A DNA stretch of 64,000 nt from Peribacillus glennii. Lineage in GTDB: Bacteria > Bacillota > Bacilli > Bacillales > DSM-1321. The notes beneath the pieces are model-generated. The model saw only the letters and a program-made list of their open reading frames with translations. It made no database searches and had not been told where the DNA came from. Location: the NCBI RefSeq assembly GCF_003429105.1, contig NZ_QVTD01000010.1, positions 1 to 64,000 of the forward strand, read 5' to 3'. Of this stretch, positions 45,559 through 54,997 are shown piece by piece (position 1 is the first letter of the stretch; every line of letters begins with the position of its first letter). The translations under genes were made by a program, and so were the position numbers.

Positions 45559-47670
45559 TTATGATGCAATGGTTTGCTGTTCGCCAAGGATGGATTTTTC
45601 CAGTAACTCCGCGACATCATAGGTTTTCACGTCATCTTCTACTTCTTTAGCTTTTGTTCCATCAGTTATCATCGTTAAGCAATAAGGGCAGCCTGAGCTG
45701 ATTACAGATGGATTTACTGCCAATGCCTGTTCTGTACGGGAGACATTGATGCGATGTCCGGTTTCTTCTTCCATCCACATCAGCCCTCCACCGGCACCAC
45801 AGCACATTCCGGTTTCCCGATTTCGCTCCATTTCAACAAGCTTCACGCCTGGAATAGCTTTCAGGATATCCCTCGGGGCATCATACACTTCATTGTAGCG
45901 TCCCAGGTAACATGAATCATGGAACGTGATTGTTTCATTCACAGGATGCTTTGGTACAAGCTTCCCTTCTTTAACCAGCTTGGCAAGCAGCTCGGTATGG
46001 TGATAGACTTCTGCCTGCAGCCCGAAATCAGGATATTCATTCTTAAAAATATTGTAGGCGTGAGGATCGATCGTGACGATCTTCTTCACTTCGTTTTTCT
46101 CAAATTCGTCAATATTGCTTGCTGCAAGCTCCTGGAAGATAAACTCATTGCCCAAACGGCGCGGAGTATCCCCGGAGTTCTTTTCTTTATTACCTAAAAT
46201 CGCGAATTTCACGCCTGCCTCGTTCATCATTTTGGCGAAAGCAAGAGCGATCTTTTGGCTGCGATTATCATACGAGCCCATTGAACCTACCCAGAATAAA
46301 TATTCAAATTCTTCTCCGGCCTTTTTGGCTTCCTTGACTGTCGGAACGTGAACATCATCACGGATTTCTCTCCAATTTTCTCTTTCCTTTCGGTTTAAGC
46401 CCCATGGGTTGCCCTGGCGTTCGATGTTTTGCATCGCGCGCTGTGCATCCGGGTTCATTTTTCCTTCAGTCAATACAAGGTAACGGCGCATATCGATGAT
46501 TTTATCAACATGCTCATTCATTACCGGACACTGGTCTTCACAGTTCCGGCAAGTGGTACATGCCCAAAGCTCTTCTTCAGTGATTACTTCTCCGATTAAT
46601 GCTTTGTTGTACTCGACAGCCGCTGCAGATTCCTTCGCGCCTTGTCCGGCACTGGCAAGTGCAATCTGGTTCCCTTGCGTATTGCTAAATACGAAAGTTG
46701 GTACCCAAGGCTGTTTTGCTGTAATGGCAGCACCCTTGTTTGTCAGATGGTCACGCATCTTGAGGATGATATCCATCGGGGAAAGCATTTTCCCTGTCCC
46801 TGTGGCCGGACACATATTCGTACAGCGTCCGCATTCCACACAGGCATATAAATCGATCAATTGATATTGGTTAAAATCTTCAATTTTTCCTGCTCCGAAC
46901 GATTCCTGGGATTCGTCTTCAAAGTTGACTGGCTTCAGTTTCCCTGGATTATCCAGTCTGCTGAAGTAGGTATTCGCCGGCCCGGCAATCAAGTGCGCAT
47001 GCTTGGATTGCGGGATATAAACAAGGAATGTCAATAGGAATAGGGTGTGAATCCACCATGCAATGTAGAATACTACCGTTGCGGCTGTCGCACCCATCCA
47101 GCCCAATAATGCGGCAATACCTGATGCAACCGGCTCGGTCCATGTCCCTTCATGGCCGTGCCAGATCATGCCCATGCCGTTTCCTAAAAGTACCGAAAGC
47201 ATTAAGCCGCCAATCAAGAGCAGTACAATACCGGATTTAAATCCGCGCTTTAAACGGACAAGCTTTTCAATATAGCGGCGGTAGAAAGCCCACACGACTG
47301 CGACAAGAATGACAAGCGTGACGATTTCCTGGAAAAACGTGAATGCCGGATATAAAGGGCCGAGCGGTAAATGTGCACCCGGTTTGATTCCCTTGATGAT
47401 AAAATCAATCGCTCCAAATTGTACAAGGATAAAACCATAGAAGAACATGACGTGAATAGCCCCGCTCTTCTTATCCTTTAGCAGCTTTTTCTGGCCGAAT
47501 ACGTTGACCCATACTTTTTCGAGCCGTTCTTTCACACGGTTGTCGAACTCTACTTTCTTCCCCAGCTTGATGTACGCCATCCTTGTCCTGATTAAATAGA
47601 CAAACAAACTGAGAGCGTAAGCGGTTACAAGCAAAAATGCAATTAAATTAACCCATAGCAATCCATTCAT
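45559..47670 (-). CDS. fadF: Membrane iron-sulfur oxidoreductase FadF
   Basis: A 703-residue protein with an N-terminal membrane domain of about six helices (1-235), two ferredoxin-like [4Fe-4S] motifs (CVECGRCTNMCPATG; CTTCRNCEDQCPVMN) and a C-terminal heterodisulfide-reductase-like part with two CCG-type motifs (CYLGRYN ... CCGAGGG; CPYC). It is thought to pass electrons from acyl-CoA oxidation to menaquinone. Its promoter overlaps a FadR-type palindrome. Confidence 0.92.
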   Translation of the reverse strand: MNGLLWVNLIAFLLVTAYALSLFVYLIRTRMAYIKLGKKVEFDNRVKERLEKVWVNVFGQKKLLKDKKSGAIHVMFFYGFILVQFGAIDFIIKGIKPGAHLPLGPLYPAFTFFQEIVTLVILVAVVWAFYRRYIEKLVRLKRGFKSGIVLLLIGGLMLSVLLGNGMGMIWHGHEGTWTEPVASGIAALLGWMGATAATVVFYIAWWIHTLFLLTFLVYIPQSKHAHLIAGPANTYFSRLDNPGKLKPVNFEDESQESFGAGKIEDFNQYQLIDLYACVECGRCTNMCPATGTGKMLSPMDIILKMRDHLTNKGAAITAKQPWVPTFVFSNTQGNQIALASAGQGAKESAAAVEYNKALIGEVITEEELWACTTCRNCEDQCPVMNEHVDKIIDMRRYLVLTEGKMNPDAQRAMQNIERQGNPWGLNRKERENWREIRDDVHVPTVKEAKKAGEEFEYLFWVGSMGSYDNRSQKIALAFAKMMNEAGVKFAILGNKEKNSGDTPRRLGNEFIFQELAASNIDEFEKNEVKKIVTIDPHAYNIFKNEYPDFGLQAEVYHHTELLAKLVKEGKLVPKHPVNETITFHDSCYLGRYNEVYDAPRDILKAIPGVKLVEMERNRETGMCCGAGGGLMWMEEETGHRINVSRTEQALAVNPSVISSGCPYCLTMITDGTKAKEVEDDVKTYDVAELLEKSILGEQQTIAS

Positions 47671-47770
47671 ATATGTGCGCCCCTTTCTGTTATGCTGATT
47701 TTGAAATGTCTATTTCTTTTAAAGCATTAAAATTAGAAACAGTTACATTTTTCTGAATTCTATTACTTTT

Positions 47771-47798
47771 ATTATATAATGAATGAGCATTCAGTCAA
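47771..47798 (-). promoter_or_regulatory. fadF promoter with FadR-type operator in the spacer
   Basis: On the minus strand TTGACT (47793-47798), 16 bases, TATAAT (47771-47776). The palindrome TGAATGCTCATTCA (47780-47793) fills the spacer. It matches the FadR (YsiA) operator consensus TGAATGA..TCATTCA closely, so bound repressor would block polymerase. Confidence 0.8.
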
Positions 47799-47969
47799 CT
47801 TTTTTCTTCACAGATTTTTCTTTTTTTCTCTCCCCTGGCTTTTATTACTAATATAGTAAAGGCTTTGCTGGTTTTATGTAAAAATTACCAATATTTCATT
47901 ACAGCACAAGCTGGAGTATCGGACGGAGTTTTAAGCCAAAATAAACGAACAAACAATGCTGAGGAGAGG

Positions 47970-49178
47970 ATGGACTTGATAATCCCAGTAACGGTTGGAA
48001 TCATCATTCTATGTTTCCTCGCCTGGTTGCCGATCGATTTTTATTTAGGCCGAAAAAGCCATATCAATCATGTGGTCGACAAATATTTCCCCAAACGCAG
48101 CAGTGATATCCAAATTTATACAAACGGGCGGGCGCTTTTCCAGGACTTTTTCAAAGAAATTAAGGATGCAAAAGCCCATGTACATATCTTGTTTTATATT
48201 GTTTCTAACGATAGGTTCAGTGAGGAGTTTCTCCAATTATTAAAAACAAAAGCGCAATCAGGTGTGGAGGTCCGCTTGATGGTCGACCGGATTGGGAGCC
48301 ATCGTCTCAGCAGGAAAACGATCAATGACCTTAAAACCCATGGAATCCGGTTCATTTTTACCCATATGCCGAAATGGCCCTACCTATTCTACTCCCTTCA
48401 GGAACGGAATCACCGGAAGATCTCAATTATCGACGGCAAAATTGGATACTTGGGAGGATATAATATTGGCAAAGAATATATCGATCAACACCCTAAGCTG
48501 ACTCCTTGGCGGGATTATCATATGAAGATCACAGGGGAAGGAGTAAGGGACCTGCAATATGTGTTTCTGGATGACTGGTTCCATACTTCCGGGAAAGACG
48601 ATCGCAGGAATGAAAAATATTTTCCTTCTCTTCCGAAAGGGGAATGTGTCCATCAATTCGTCCCGACGGAGGGTGTCTTTCTACAAAAAACATTTTCCGA
48701 GCTCATAACCGCTGCAAAATCACGAATCATCATAGGGACACCGTACTTTGTTCCAAGCCAACAACTTTTTACCGACTTGAGGGCCGCTCTGTCAAAGGGC
48801 ATTGATATTACAATCATTGTCCCAAAACATCCTGATCATCCTTTGGTCCAGGAAGCGTCCTATCGGTACTTTCGCGTTCTCATAAAGGATGGAGCAAGGG
48901 TATTGCAGTTCAAAAAAGGCTTCTATCATTCTAAAATCGTTCTGATCGATGATAAAATCTGTGATATCGGGACAGCAAATTTTGACAGGCGGTCATTATT
49001 TTTGAACCATGAAATGAATTGTTTGATTTTTAACCGTGCTTGCATTGAAAATATAAAGAAAGAATTGAGATATGATATGCAACATTCCACCCCGTTAACG
49101 CTTGAAATGCTGTCTATATCTAACCCGCTCCGTAAAATCAAGGAGTCGATTGCCTCCACGATTTCGCCTTTTTTATAG
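47970..49178 (+). CDS. clsB: Cardiolipin synthase family protein (YwjE)
   Basis: A phospholipase-D superfamily enzyme of 402 residues with one N-terminal membrane helix (about 4-22). Two HKD motifs are complete (HRKISIIDGKIGYLGGYN; HSKIVLIDDKICDIGTANFD), so it is probably active in joining phosphatidylglycerols. I start at ATG 47970 (MDLIIPVTVG), with GAGGAGAGG directly before it; a TTG two codons on has better spacing. Upstream in-frame codons to 47865 look spurious. It lies 30 bases before uvsE. Confidence 0.9.
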   Translation: MDLIIPVTVGIIILCFLAWLPIDFYLGRKSHINHVVDKYFPKRSSDIQIYTNGRALFQDFFKEIKDAKAHVHILFYIVSNDRFSEEFLQLLKTKAQSGVEVRLMVDRIGSHRLSRKTINDLKTHGIRFIFTHMPKWPYLFYSLQERNHRKISIIDGKIGYLGGYNIGKEYIDQHPKLTPWRDYHMKITGEGVRDLQYVFLDDWFHTSGKDDRRNEKYFPSLPKGECVHQFVPTEGVFLQKTFSELITAAKSRIIIGTPYFVPSQQLFTDLRAALSKGIDITIIVPKHPDHPLVQEASYRYFRVLIKDGARVLQFKKGFYHSKIVLIDDKICDIGTANFDRRSLFLNHEMNCLIFNRACIENIKKELRYDMQHSTPLTLEMLSISNPLRKIKESIASTISPFL

Positions 49179-49208
49179 AGATCGGTGTGCTTGCGAAAGG
49201 AGAAACGA

Positions 49209-50165
49209 ATGAGAATACGAATGGGCTATGTGTCTACCGCCACTTCCCTTTGGGAGGCGACCCCTTCAAGGACGTTAACGTTTAAAAGGTATTGCGCCCT
49301 GAAGAAAGAAGAACGGATGGAAAAACTATTGGATGTAACCCGGCAAAATATCTCCAATACTCAAAGGATCCTCTATTTCAATGCCGCCCACCAAATCGAC
49401 GTATACCGTCTTTCCAGCTCGATCGTACCGCTGGCGACACATCCTGAGGCAGGCTGGGATTTCGTCTCTCCATTTGCCCGGGAGTGGCGGGAACTTGGGG
49501 AATGGATTCGCCGATTTAACATGAGAGTAAGCTTTCATCCCAATCAATTTACCTTGTTTACAAGCCCGGATTCCCAGATAACTTCAAATGCTGTAAGGGA
49601 TATGGAATATCATTACAGAATGTTTGAGGCGATGGGCGTGCATGAAAATTCATACATGAACATCCATGTAGGCGGGGCATATGGAGACAAGCCTGCTGCG
49701 ACAGCAAGGTTCCATGAAAACATCCTGCAGCTCCCCGTGCATATAAAAGCTAAAATGACGCTGGAAAATGACGACAAAACATATACTACTGACGAAACAC
49801 TCGGTGTCTGCCTGCGGCATAACATCCCTTTAGCATTCGATTATCATCACCATATGGCCAATCCGGGCATAAAGCCAATCGAAGAGCTGCTGCCGCTCGT
49901 ATTTGGAACGTGGGATCATACCGGCATCCCTCCAAAAATCCATATTTCTTCGCCAAAATCCGAAAAGGAGTTCCGCCCTCACTCCGATTTCGTGGATCTG
50001 GACTTTCTCATGCCGCTCATTAGGCTGTTAAAGAAGCTGGGTCGCGATGTGGATTTCATGGTGGAAGCAAAAATGAAGGATAGGGCAATGCTGAAACTGA
50101 TTGAAGATATAGCAAAAATCCGGGGGATTAAACGTGTAAGCGGAGGTGCAGTGGATATAAAATGA
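49209..50165 (+). CDS. uvsE: UV damage endonuclease UvsE
   Basis: UvsE nicks DNA 5' of UV photoproducts. The 318-residue TIM-barrel protein begins RIRMGYVSTA and carries metal ligands in SFHPNQF, NIHVGGAYGDK, LENDDKTYT and FDYHHH. The start is ATG 49209, with AAGGAG six bases upstream. It is cotranscribed with clsB and ends at a bidirectional terminator shared with argS. Confidence 0.95.
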   Translation: MRIRMGYVSTATSLWEATPSRTLTFKRYCALKKEERMEKLLDVTRQNISNTQRILYFNAAHQIDVYRLSSSIVPLATHPEAGWDFVSPFAREWRELGEWIRRFNMRVSFHPNQFTLFTSPDSQITSNAVRDMEYHYRMFEAMGVHENSYMNIHVGGAYGDKPAATARFHENILQLPVHIKAKMTLENDDKTYTTDETLGVCLRHNIPLAFDYHHHMANPGIKPIEELLPLVFGTWDHTGIPPKIHISSPKSEKEFRPHSDFVDLDFLMPLIRLLKKLGRDVDFMVEAKMKDRAMLKLIEDIAKIRGIKRVSGGAVDIK

Positions 50166-50184
50166 ATATTTTGTTACTTGGAGA

Positions 50185-50210
50185 TTCGCTTAAATATAGT
50201 TGTTTTCGCT
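50185..50210. repeat. Pair of TTCGCT motifs 20 bases apart
   Basis: TTCGCTTAA (50185) and TTCGCTCAA (50205) are minus-strand copies of the AGCGAA core seen at 41781-41850, again exactly 20 bases apart. They lie between uvsE and the terminator. Confidence 0.45.
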
Positions 50211-50241
50211 CAATTACGGATCGGCGGCATCCATAATTTAG

Positions 50242-50278
50242 AAAAGGCTGTTTCCCTCTTATGGGAAACAGCCTTTTT
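50242..50278. terminator. Bidirectional terminator between uvsE and argS
   Basis: AAAAGGCTGTTTCCC and GGGAAACAGCCTTTTT form a 15-bp stem with a six-base loop and runs on both sides. Confidence 0.92.
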
Positions 50279-50283
50279 ATCTC

Positions 50284-51954
50284 TTACATCTTTTCCGGAG
50301 CTGATACACCGATCAATGCAAGTGAATTTTTCAGCGTAATTTGCACTGTTTTAACTAATGCAAGACGGGCCCGGCTTCTTTCCAGGTTATCTGCATCAAG
50401 AACTTTCTCAGCATTATAGAAGCTATGGAAAACGGACGCCAATTCGAAAATAAAATTCGTCATCCGGTGCGGCATGCGCTTATCTGCAGCTTCGGCAATA
50501 GCCTGCGGGAATTCGCCAAGCTTCTTCAAAAGCTCGATTTCCTTCTCGGAAGAAACGTGTGAGAAGTCTCGGACTCCTTCATAGCTGATGTTTTGTTCCG
50601 CACCCTGGCGCAGGATGCTTGAGATCCGTGCATGGGCGTATTGGGCATAGTAAACCGGGTTATCATTCGACTGTGATACTGCCAAATCCAGGTCAAAGTC
50701 CATATGCGTGTCCGCACTTCTCATTGCAAAGAAGTAGCGTGTTGCATCAAGCCCTACCTCTTCAATTAAATCCCTCATTGTTACTGCTTTACCAGTACGC
50801 TTGCTCATCTTCATCTTTTCACCGTTTTTGTACAGGTGCACGAGCTGGATAATTTCCACCTCCAGCTGTTCGCGGTCATACCCCAGCGCTTCGATTGCAG
50901 CCTTCATTCGCGGAATATAGCCGTGGTGGTCCGCGCCCCAAATGTTGATCAACTTTTCAAAACCACGCCCAAGCTTATCCCGGTGATACGCTATATCAGG
51001 TGTTAAATACGTATACGAACCATCCTGTTTAATGAGTACTCGATCCTTATCGTCCCCAAGCTCAGTGGAACGGAACCATGTAGCGCCATCCTCTTCATAG
51101 ATATGGCCGCGTTCTTTTAAAACGGAGAGGGCTTCGTCAATCTTTCCGTTTTTGTAAAGAGATGTTTCCGAATACCACACATCGAAGCCGACGCGGAAGT
51201 TTTCAAGGTCCTGTTTTAATTTTTCCATTTCATATTTCAAGCCGTACTCACGGAAAAACTCAAACCGTTCCTTCTCATCTACATTTACATACTTATCGCC
51301 ATATTCTTCAGCCAGCTTTTTGCCAATACCGATAATATCTGCTCCATGATAGCCGTCCGCAGGCATTTCCTTCTCGATGCCAAGTGCCTGGAAGTAACGG
51401 GCTTCTACTGATAAAGCCAGGTTATTTATTTGGTTTCCGGCATCATTGATATAATATTCACGTGAAACATCATAACCAGCTTTGCTAAGCACATTGCAAA
51501 GCGAATCCCCTACAGCCGCACCACGGGCATGTCCAAGATGCAGGTCCCCTGTCGGATTGGCGGATACGAACTCGACCTGGATTTTTTCGTTGTTTCCAAA
51601 GTCACTTTCGCCGTATCGGTCGCCTGCTTCCAAAATGGCTGGAATCAAATCAGCCAAATAATTATTATTCATATAAAAATTAATGAATCCGGGTCCGGCG
51701 ATTTCAATTTTTTCAATGGAAGCTCCTGCGCGGTCAAAATTCTCAATGATGCCTTCTGCAATCATGCGCGGCGCTTTCTTTGCAACTCTTGCAAGCTGCA
51801 TGGCCATATTCGTTGAGTAGTCCCCGTGGGCCTTTTCTTTCGGCAATTCCAAAATGACATCCGGAATCTGGCCTTCGGTTGCCAGACCGGCCTTGATGAC
51901 GGCCGCTCTGATTTCCTGTTTTAATTTTTCCTGAACCTGTTTCACTACGTTCAT
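50284..51954 (-). CDS. argS: Arginyl-tRNA synthetase
   Basis: A class I synthetase of 556 residues. The ATP-site HIGH-type motif is HLGHA in [15 protein letters not shown], and the KMSKS-type motif is KMSKRTG. The C-terminal anticodon-binding domain ends with [14 protein letters not shown]. Its ribosome site GGAGGA lies in the last codons of ywiB, four bases upstream, so translation is probably coupled. Confidence 0.98.
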   Translation of the reverse strand: MNVVKQVQEKLKQEIRAAVIKAGLATEGQIPDVILELPKEKAHGDYSTNMAMQLARVAKKAPRMIAEGIIENFDRAGASIEKIEIAGPGFINFYMNNNYLADLIPAILEAGDRYGESDFGNNEKIQVEFVSANPTGDLHLGHARGAAVGDSLCNVLSKAGYDVSREYYINDAGNQINNLALSVEARYFQALGIEKEMPADGYHGADIIGIGKKLAEEYGDKYVNVDEKERFEFFREYGLKYEMEKLKQDLENFRVGFDVWYSETSLYKNGKIDEALSVLKERGHIYEEDGATWFRSTELGDDKDRVLIKQDGSYTYLTPDIAYHRDKLGRGFEKLINIWGADHHGYIPRMKAAIEALGYDREQLEVEIIQLVHLYKNGEKMKMSKRTGKAVTMRDLIEEVGLDATRYFFAMRSADTHMDFDLDLAVSQSNDNPVYYAQYAHARISSILRQGAEQNISYEGVRDFSHVSSEKEIELLKKLGEFPQAIAEAADKRMPHRMTNFIFELASVFHSFYNAEKVLDADNLERSRARLALVKTVQITLKNSLALIGVSAPEKM

Positions 51955-51958
51955 CGTT

Positions 51959-52399
51959 TTACGCTTCCTCCTTATAGGCTATTGCCATCTCGTATTGGCC
52001 AAGCAAGTCTCCCTGCATGAAAAGCTCATATCGAAAAACAAACATTCCTTCATGTTTTTCCTCTGCCCAAACATGGTGGACGGATTCTGTTTTTGTCTGC
52101 ATGGGCATGGAACCGTATCTGCTTTCATAATGCCCGTTCATCGTTTCACCAGGGTTGAATACCTGGCGCATTTTTACCGCACCTCCGCGCATGATCAGCG
52201 CTTCCGGTTCCTTATATTTTACAGTAGTCTGAGTTTTCCCGTTTTCGTCTTCTTCGGTGTACTGCAGATAAAGAGCGTTTCCTTTAGTAAATTTCATACC
52301 AAAAGTGGTGAATTCATATGTTTCCGTTTCAGCACCGTTCCTGATGGTCGTGCGGAGCTTTACTTTCACCTTTTGTTTCTCGGTTTCCTGCTGAGACAA
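51959..52399 (-). CDS. ywiB: DUF1934 beta-barrel protein YwiB
   Basis: A 146-residue protein with mostly beta-strand sequence, matching the lipocalin-like YwiB family of unknown function always found before argS. The start is a TTG at 52399 ([10 protein letters not shown]) with AGGAAGTG upstream. It has no signal peptide. A shared mRNA with argS hints at a link to arginine or translation, but this is only context. Confidence 0.88.
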   Translation of the reverse strand: MSQQETEKQKVKVKLRTTIRNGAETETYEFTTFGMKFTKGNALYLQYTEEDENGKTQTTVKYKEPEALIMRGGAVKMRQVFNPGETMNGHYESRYGSMPMQTKTESVHHVWAEEKHEGMFVFRYELFMQGDLLGQYEMAIAYKEEA

Positions 52400-52530
52400 A
52401 TGCTACACTTCCTTATATTCGTCCTATAACTTTATAAGTATAAATATTCTTATCTAAAGTTTCAACTTCTCATACAGGCGGCGGGGTTTTTTAGTTATAT
52501 ATGATCCAAACTGAACCAGCCTGAGGCGGT

Positions 52531-52657
52531 ATGTCAATGATTTAGAGTGGATATCAATAAATTTGAGGCGATATCAATCATTCAGATTATATTTCAATCA
52601 TTTTGAAGTGGATTCGGCAATTCCGGTCATATATCGATAAATTGGAAGTGGATCAAC
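52531..52657. repeat. 20-bp-phased ATATCAA array (inverse of TTGATAT)
   Basis: ATATCAA-like cores occur at 52531 (ATGTCAA), 52551, 52571, 52591 (ATTTCAA), 52611 (degenerate), 52631 (ATATCGA) and about 52650 (GATCAA). The period is exactly 20. The core is the reverse complement of the TTGATAT core at 17888-18057. Confidence 0.85.
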
Positions 52658-52803
52658 AATTAGGAGACAAATTCATGGTATCTATCATACATTCAGAGAT
52701 ATCAAAAACACCAGTACCGCTGCACCGCATTAACGCGATGGCGGTAAGTCCCCAATTCACCAAATTGCAATCAGTATCAAATTGTGATCCAATCCCCGGC
52801 AAT

Positions 52804-52845
52804 CAAAAAAGAGACTGCTCCAAGCCTGGCCTGGGAACAATCTCT
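52804..52845 (-). terminator. Intrinsic terminator of speB
   Basis: A 12-pair stem with G-U pairs (minus strand AGAGATTGTTCC against GGAGCAGTCTCT) is followed by TTTTTT. Confidence 0.88.
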
Positions 52846-52855
52846 ATATACTCGC

Positions 52856-53734
52856 TCAGCGCTTTTGCACCCAGCCTAAAATCATCTCGCGAATTAATTT
52901 GCTCGCCGTATTGGCGGTTTGTTCCGATACATCATAAATCGGCGCTACTTCTACCAAGTCACAGCCTACTACTTTTATATCGGATTTTGCAATTTGATGG
53001 ATCGATGCAAGCAACTCCCTGGAAGTGATTCCACCGGCATCCACTGTCCCGGTTCCGGGCGCATGTGCCGGATCTAGTACATCAATATCGATCGTTACAT
53101 AAACCGGACGGCCTGCAAGCTTCGGCAGAATTTGCTTAAGCGGTTCTAAGACCTCAAATTTAGAAATATGCATCCCGTTTTCTTTGGCCCATTGGAACTC
53201 TTCCTTCATGCCGGAACGGATCCCGAATGAATATACATTTTTAGGTCCGATATGCTCGGCGATTTTCCGGATCGGCGTGGAATGGGAAAGCGGTTCGCCT
53301 TCATAGTTCTCACGGAGGTCGGTGTGGGCATCCATATGTATGATGGCAAGATCCGGATACTTTTTATATACTGCCTTCATCACCGGCCAGGAAACCAGAT
53401 GCTCCCCGCCCATGCCAAGCGGAAACTTCCCGGCATCCAGGACGCCGTCTATGAATTCTTCAATAATATTAAGGCTTCGCTGGGGATTTCCAAATGGAAG
53501 CGGGATATCCCCGGCATCGAAATACTTTACCTCTTCCAGGTCACGGTCCAGATAAGGGCTGTATTCTTCAAGGCCGATAGACACCTCACGGATCCGGGTC
53601 GGGCCAAAACGGGAGCCCGGACGATAGCTTACTGTCCAATCCATCGGCATTCCATAAATGACTGCTTCCGCCTCTTCAAAATCAGGATGGCTCTTAATAA
53701 ACACATTACCTGAATATGCTTCATCAAAACGCAT
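52856..53734 (-). CDS. speB: Agmatinase
   Basis: SpeB hydrolyses agmatine to putrescine and urea. The ureohydrolase fold's manganese ligands are visible in GGEHLVSW, MDAHTDLRENY and TIDIDVLDPAHAPGTG. The product is 292 residues. It follows speE in the same direction, as in B. subtilis. The 161-base gap between them contains a palindromic repeat array. Confidence 0.96.
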   Translation of the reverse strand: MRFDEAYSGNVFIKSHPDFEEAEAVIYGMPMDWTVSYRPGSRFGPTRIREVSIGLEEYSPYLDRDLEEVKYFDAGDIPLPFGNPQRSLNIIEEFIDGVLDAGKFPLGMGGEHLVSWPVMKAVYKKYPDLAIIHMDAHTDLRENYEGEPLSHSTPIRKIAEHIGPKNVYSFGIRSGMKEEFQWAKENGMHISKFEVLEPLKQILPKLAGRPVYVTIDIDVLDPAHAPGTGTVDAGGITSRELLASIHQIAKSDIKVVGCDLVEVAPIYDVSEQTANTASKLIREMILGWVQKR

Positions 53735-53764
53735 AACATATTCTCCTTTTATTGGGAATCTATT

Positions 53765-53893
53765 GGGGGTCAGTCCCCCAGTGATTTAACGCATTAACGC
53801 AACAGGGGTCAATCCCCCAGTGGTTTAACGCGTTAATGTGACGGGGGACTGACCCCCGATGGTTTAACGCGTTACAGTGGCGGGGTTTTCCCC
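53765..53893. repeat. 39-nt double-palindrome tandem array between speE and speB
   Basis: Two palindromes alternate. GGGGGTCAGTCCCCC-type hairpins occur at 53765-53779, 53805-53818 and 53843-53857, with a short GGGGTTTTCCCC at 53882-53893. TTTAACGCGTTAA-type palindromes occur at 53785-53797, 53824-53836 and 53863-53875. The repeat period is 39-40 bases. If speE and speB share an mRNA, it would contain six or seven hairpins in a row. Confidence 0.9.
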
Positions 53894-53895
53894 TT

Positions 53896-54723
53896 TTATT
53901 TAATTAGGTCCTGCACGAATTTAGGCAGTACGAAGGCTGCTTTGTGTAGTTCTTTTGTGTAGTATTTTGTTTCGATTTCATGGTAGCGCTCTTCGCTTAC
54001 TTCGAGCGGGTCATGTTTTTTGGAGCCGATTGTGAATGTCCATAAGCCGCTTGGGTATGTTGGGATATTGGCTAAGTATAGTCTGGTAATCGGGAAGATT
54101 TCTTTTACGTCCCGCTGGACTTCTGTGATCAGGTCCGCTTTGAACCAGGGATTGTCGGTTTGTGCGACAAAGATGCCGTCTTCCTTCAATGCCTTGGAAA
54201 TGCCGGCATAGAATCCTTTTGTAAAAAGATTGACAGCCGGGCCAACCGGTTCCGTTGAATCTACCATGATGACATCGTATTCATTCTCGCTTTTGGCAAT
54301 ATGCATGAATCCATCATCCACCCGCACATCAACACGCGGGTCTTCCAGTTTGCCTGCGATTTCGGGAAGGAATTTCTTTGAATACTCAATGACCTTTCCA
54401 TCGATATCAACCAAAGTAGCCCTTTTGACACTAGGGTGCTTCAGCACTTCACGGATCACACCGCCGTCACCGCCCCCTACAACCAGCACGTTTTCCGGGT
54501 TGGGATGGGTGAATAATGGCACATGGGCAACCATTTCATGATAGACAAACTCATCCCGTTTGGATGTCATGACCATATCGTCAAGCAGCAGCATATTTCC
54601 CCATTCTTCCGTTTCGATCATATCCAGCTTTTGAAAATCAGTTTGTTCTGTATGTAAAGTACGGTTCACTTTCATAGTGATCCCGAAATTCTCTGTCTGC
54701 TTTTCCGTAAACCAAATTCCCAT
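53896..54723 (-). CDS. speE: Spermidine synthase
   Basis: SpeE transfers aminopropyl from decarboxylated SAM to putrescine. The 275-residue protein has the cofactor motif [16 protein letters not shown] and the active-site [17 protein letters not shown] region. It starts [15 protein letters not shown]. With speB downstream it completes the arginine-agmatine-putrescine-spermidine route. Confidence 0.97.
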   Translation of the reverse strand: MGIWFTEKQTENFGITMKVNRTLHTEQTDFQKLDMIETEEWGNMLLLDDMVMTSKRDEFVYHEMVAHVPLFTHPNPENVLVVGGGDGGVIREVLKHPSVKRATLVDIDGKVIEYSKKFLPEIAGKLEDPRVDVRVDDGFMHIAKSENEYDVIMVDSTEPVGPAVNLFTKGFYAGISKALKEDGIFVAQTDNPWFKADLITEVQRDVKEIFPITRLYLANIPTYPSGLWTFTIGSKKHDPLEVSEERYHEIETKYYTKELHKAAFVLPKFVQDLIK

Positions 54724-54997
54724 TCTATCGCTTCCTTTCTTCCTGGCATTTTCATCAGATTATCTAAGCCATTATTAACGTTCCCCAACAAACAAATTAC
54801 AAACTTCTCCATACAGTAAAAAAAGCAGAGAACTCTTCTGCTGGATGATCCCCGATCGCATTTAACTAGAAAAAGTATAGTCGAACCAGATAAAAAAGCA
54901 AGAAATTTTTTTTGCTTTTTTACTGGGCAATGTTTAAAAGATTGGTTTTTTTTTCATACTGGATAATATTATCTTCCGGGGGAAAGAGGTGTGAACG

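Larger units (their letters stand above)
52400..52855. other. Intergenic region, speB to ywiB
   Basis: This 456-base gap holds the ywiB promoter region, a 20-bp-phased repeat array (52531-52657) and the speB terminator. A plus-strand open frame (52603-53028) runs through the repeat and antisense to speB, and is not a gene. Confidence 0.7.

Noticed and set aside
52603-53028. 141-codon plus-strand frame before and antisense to speB
   Set aside because: It is built from the ATATCAA array, the speB terminator and the antisense of speB.
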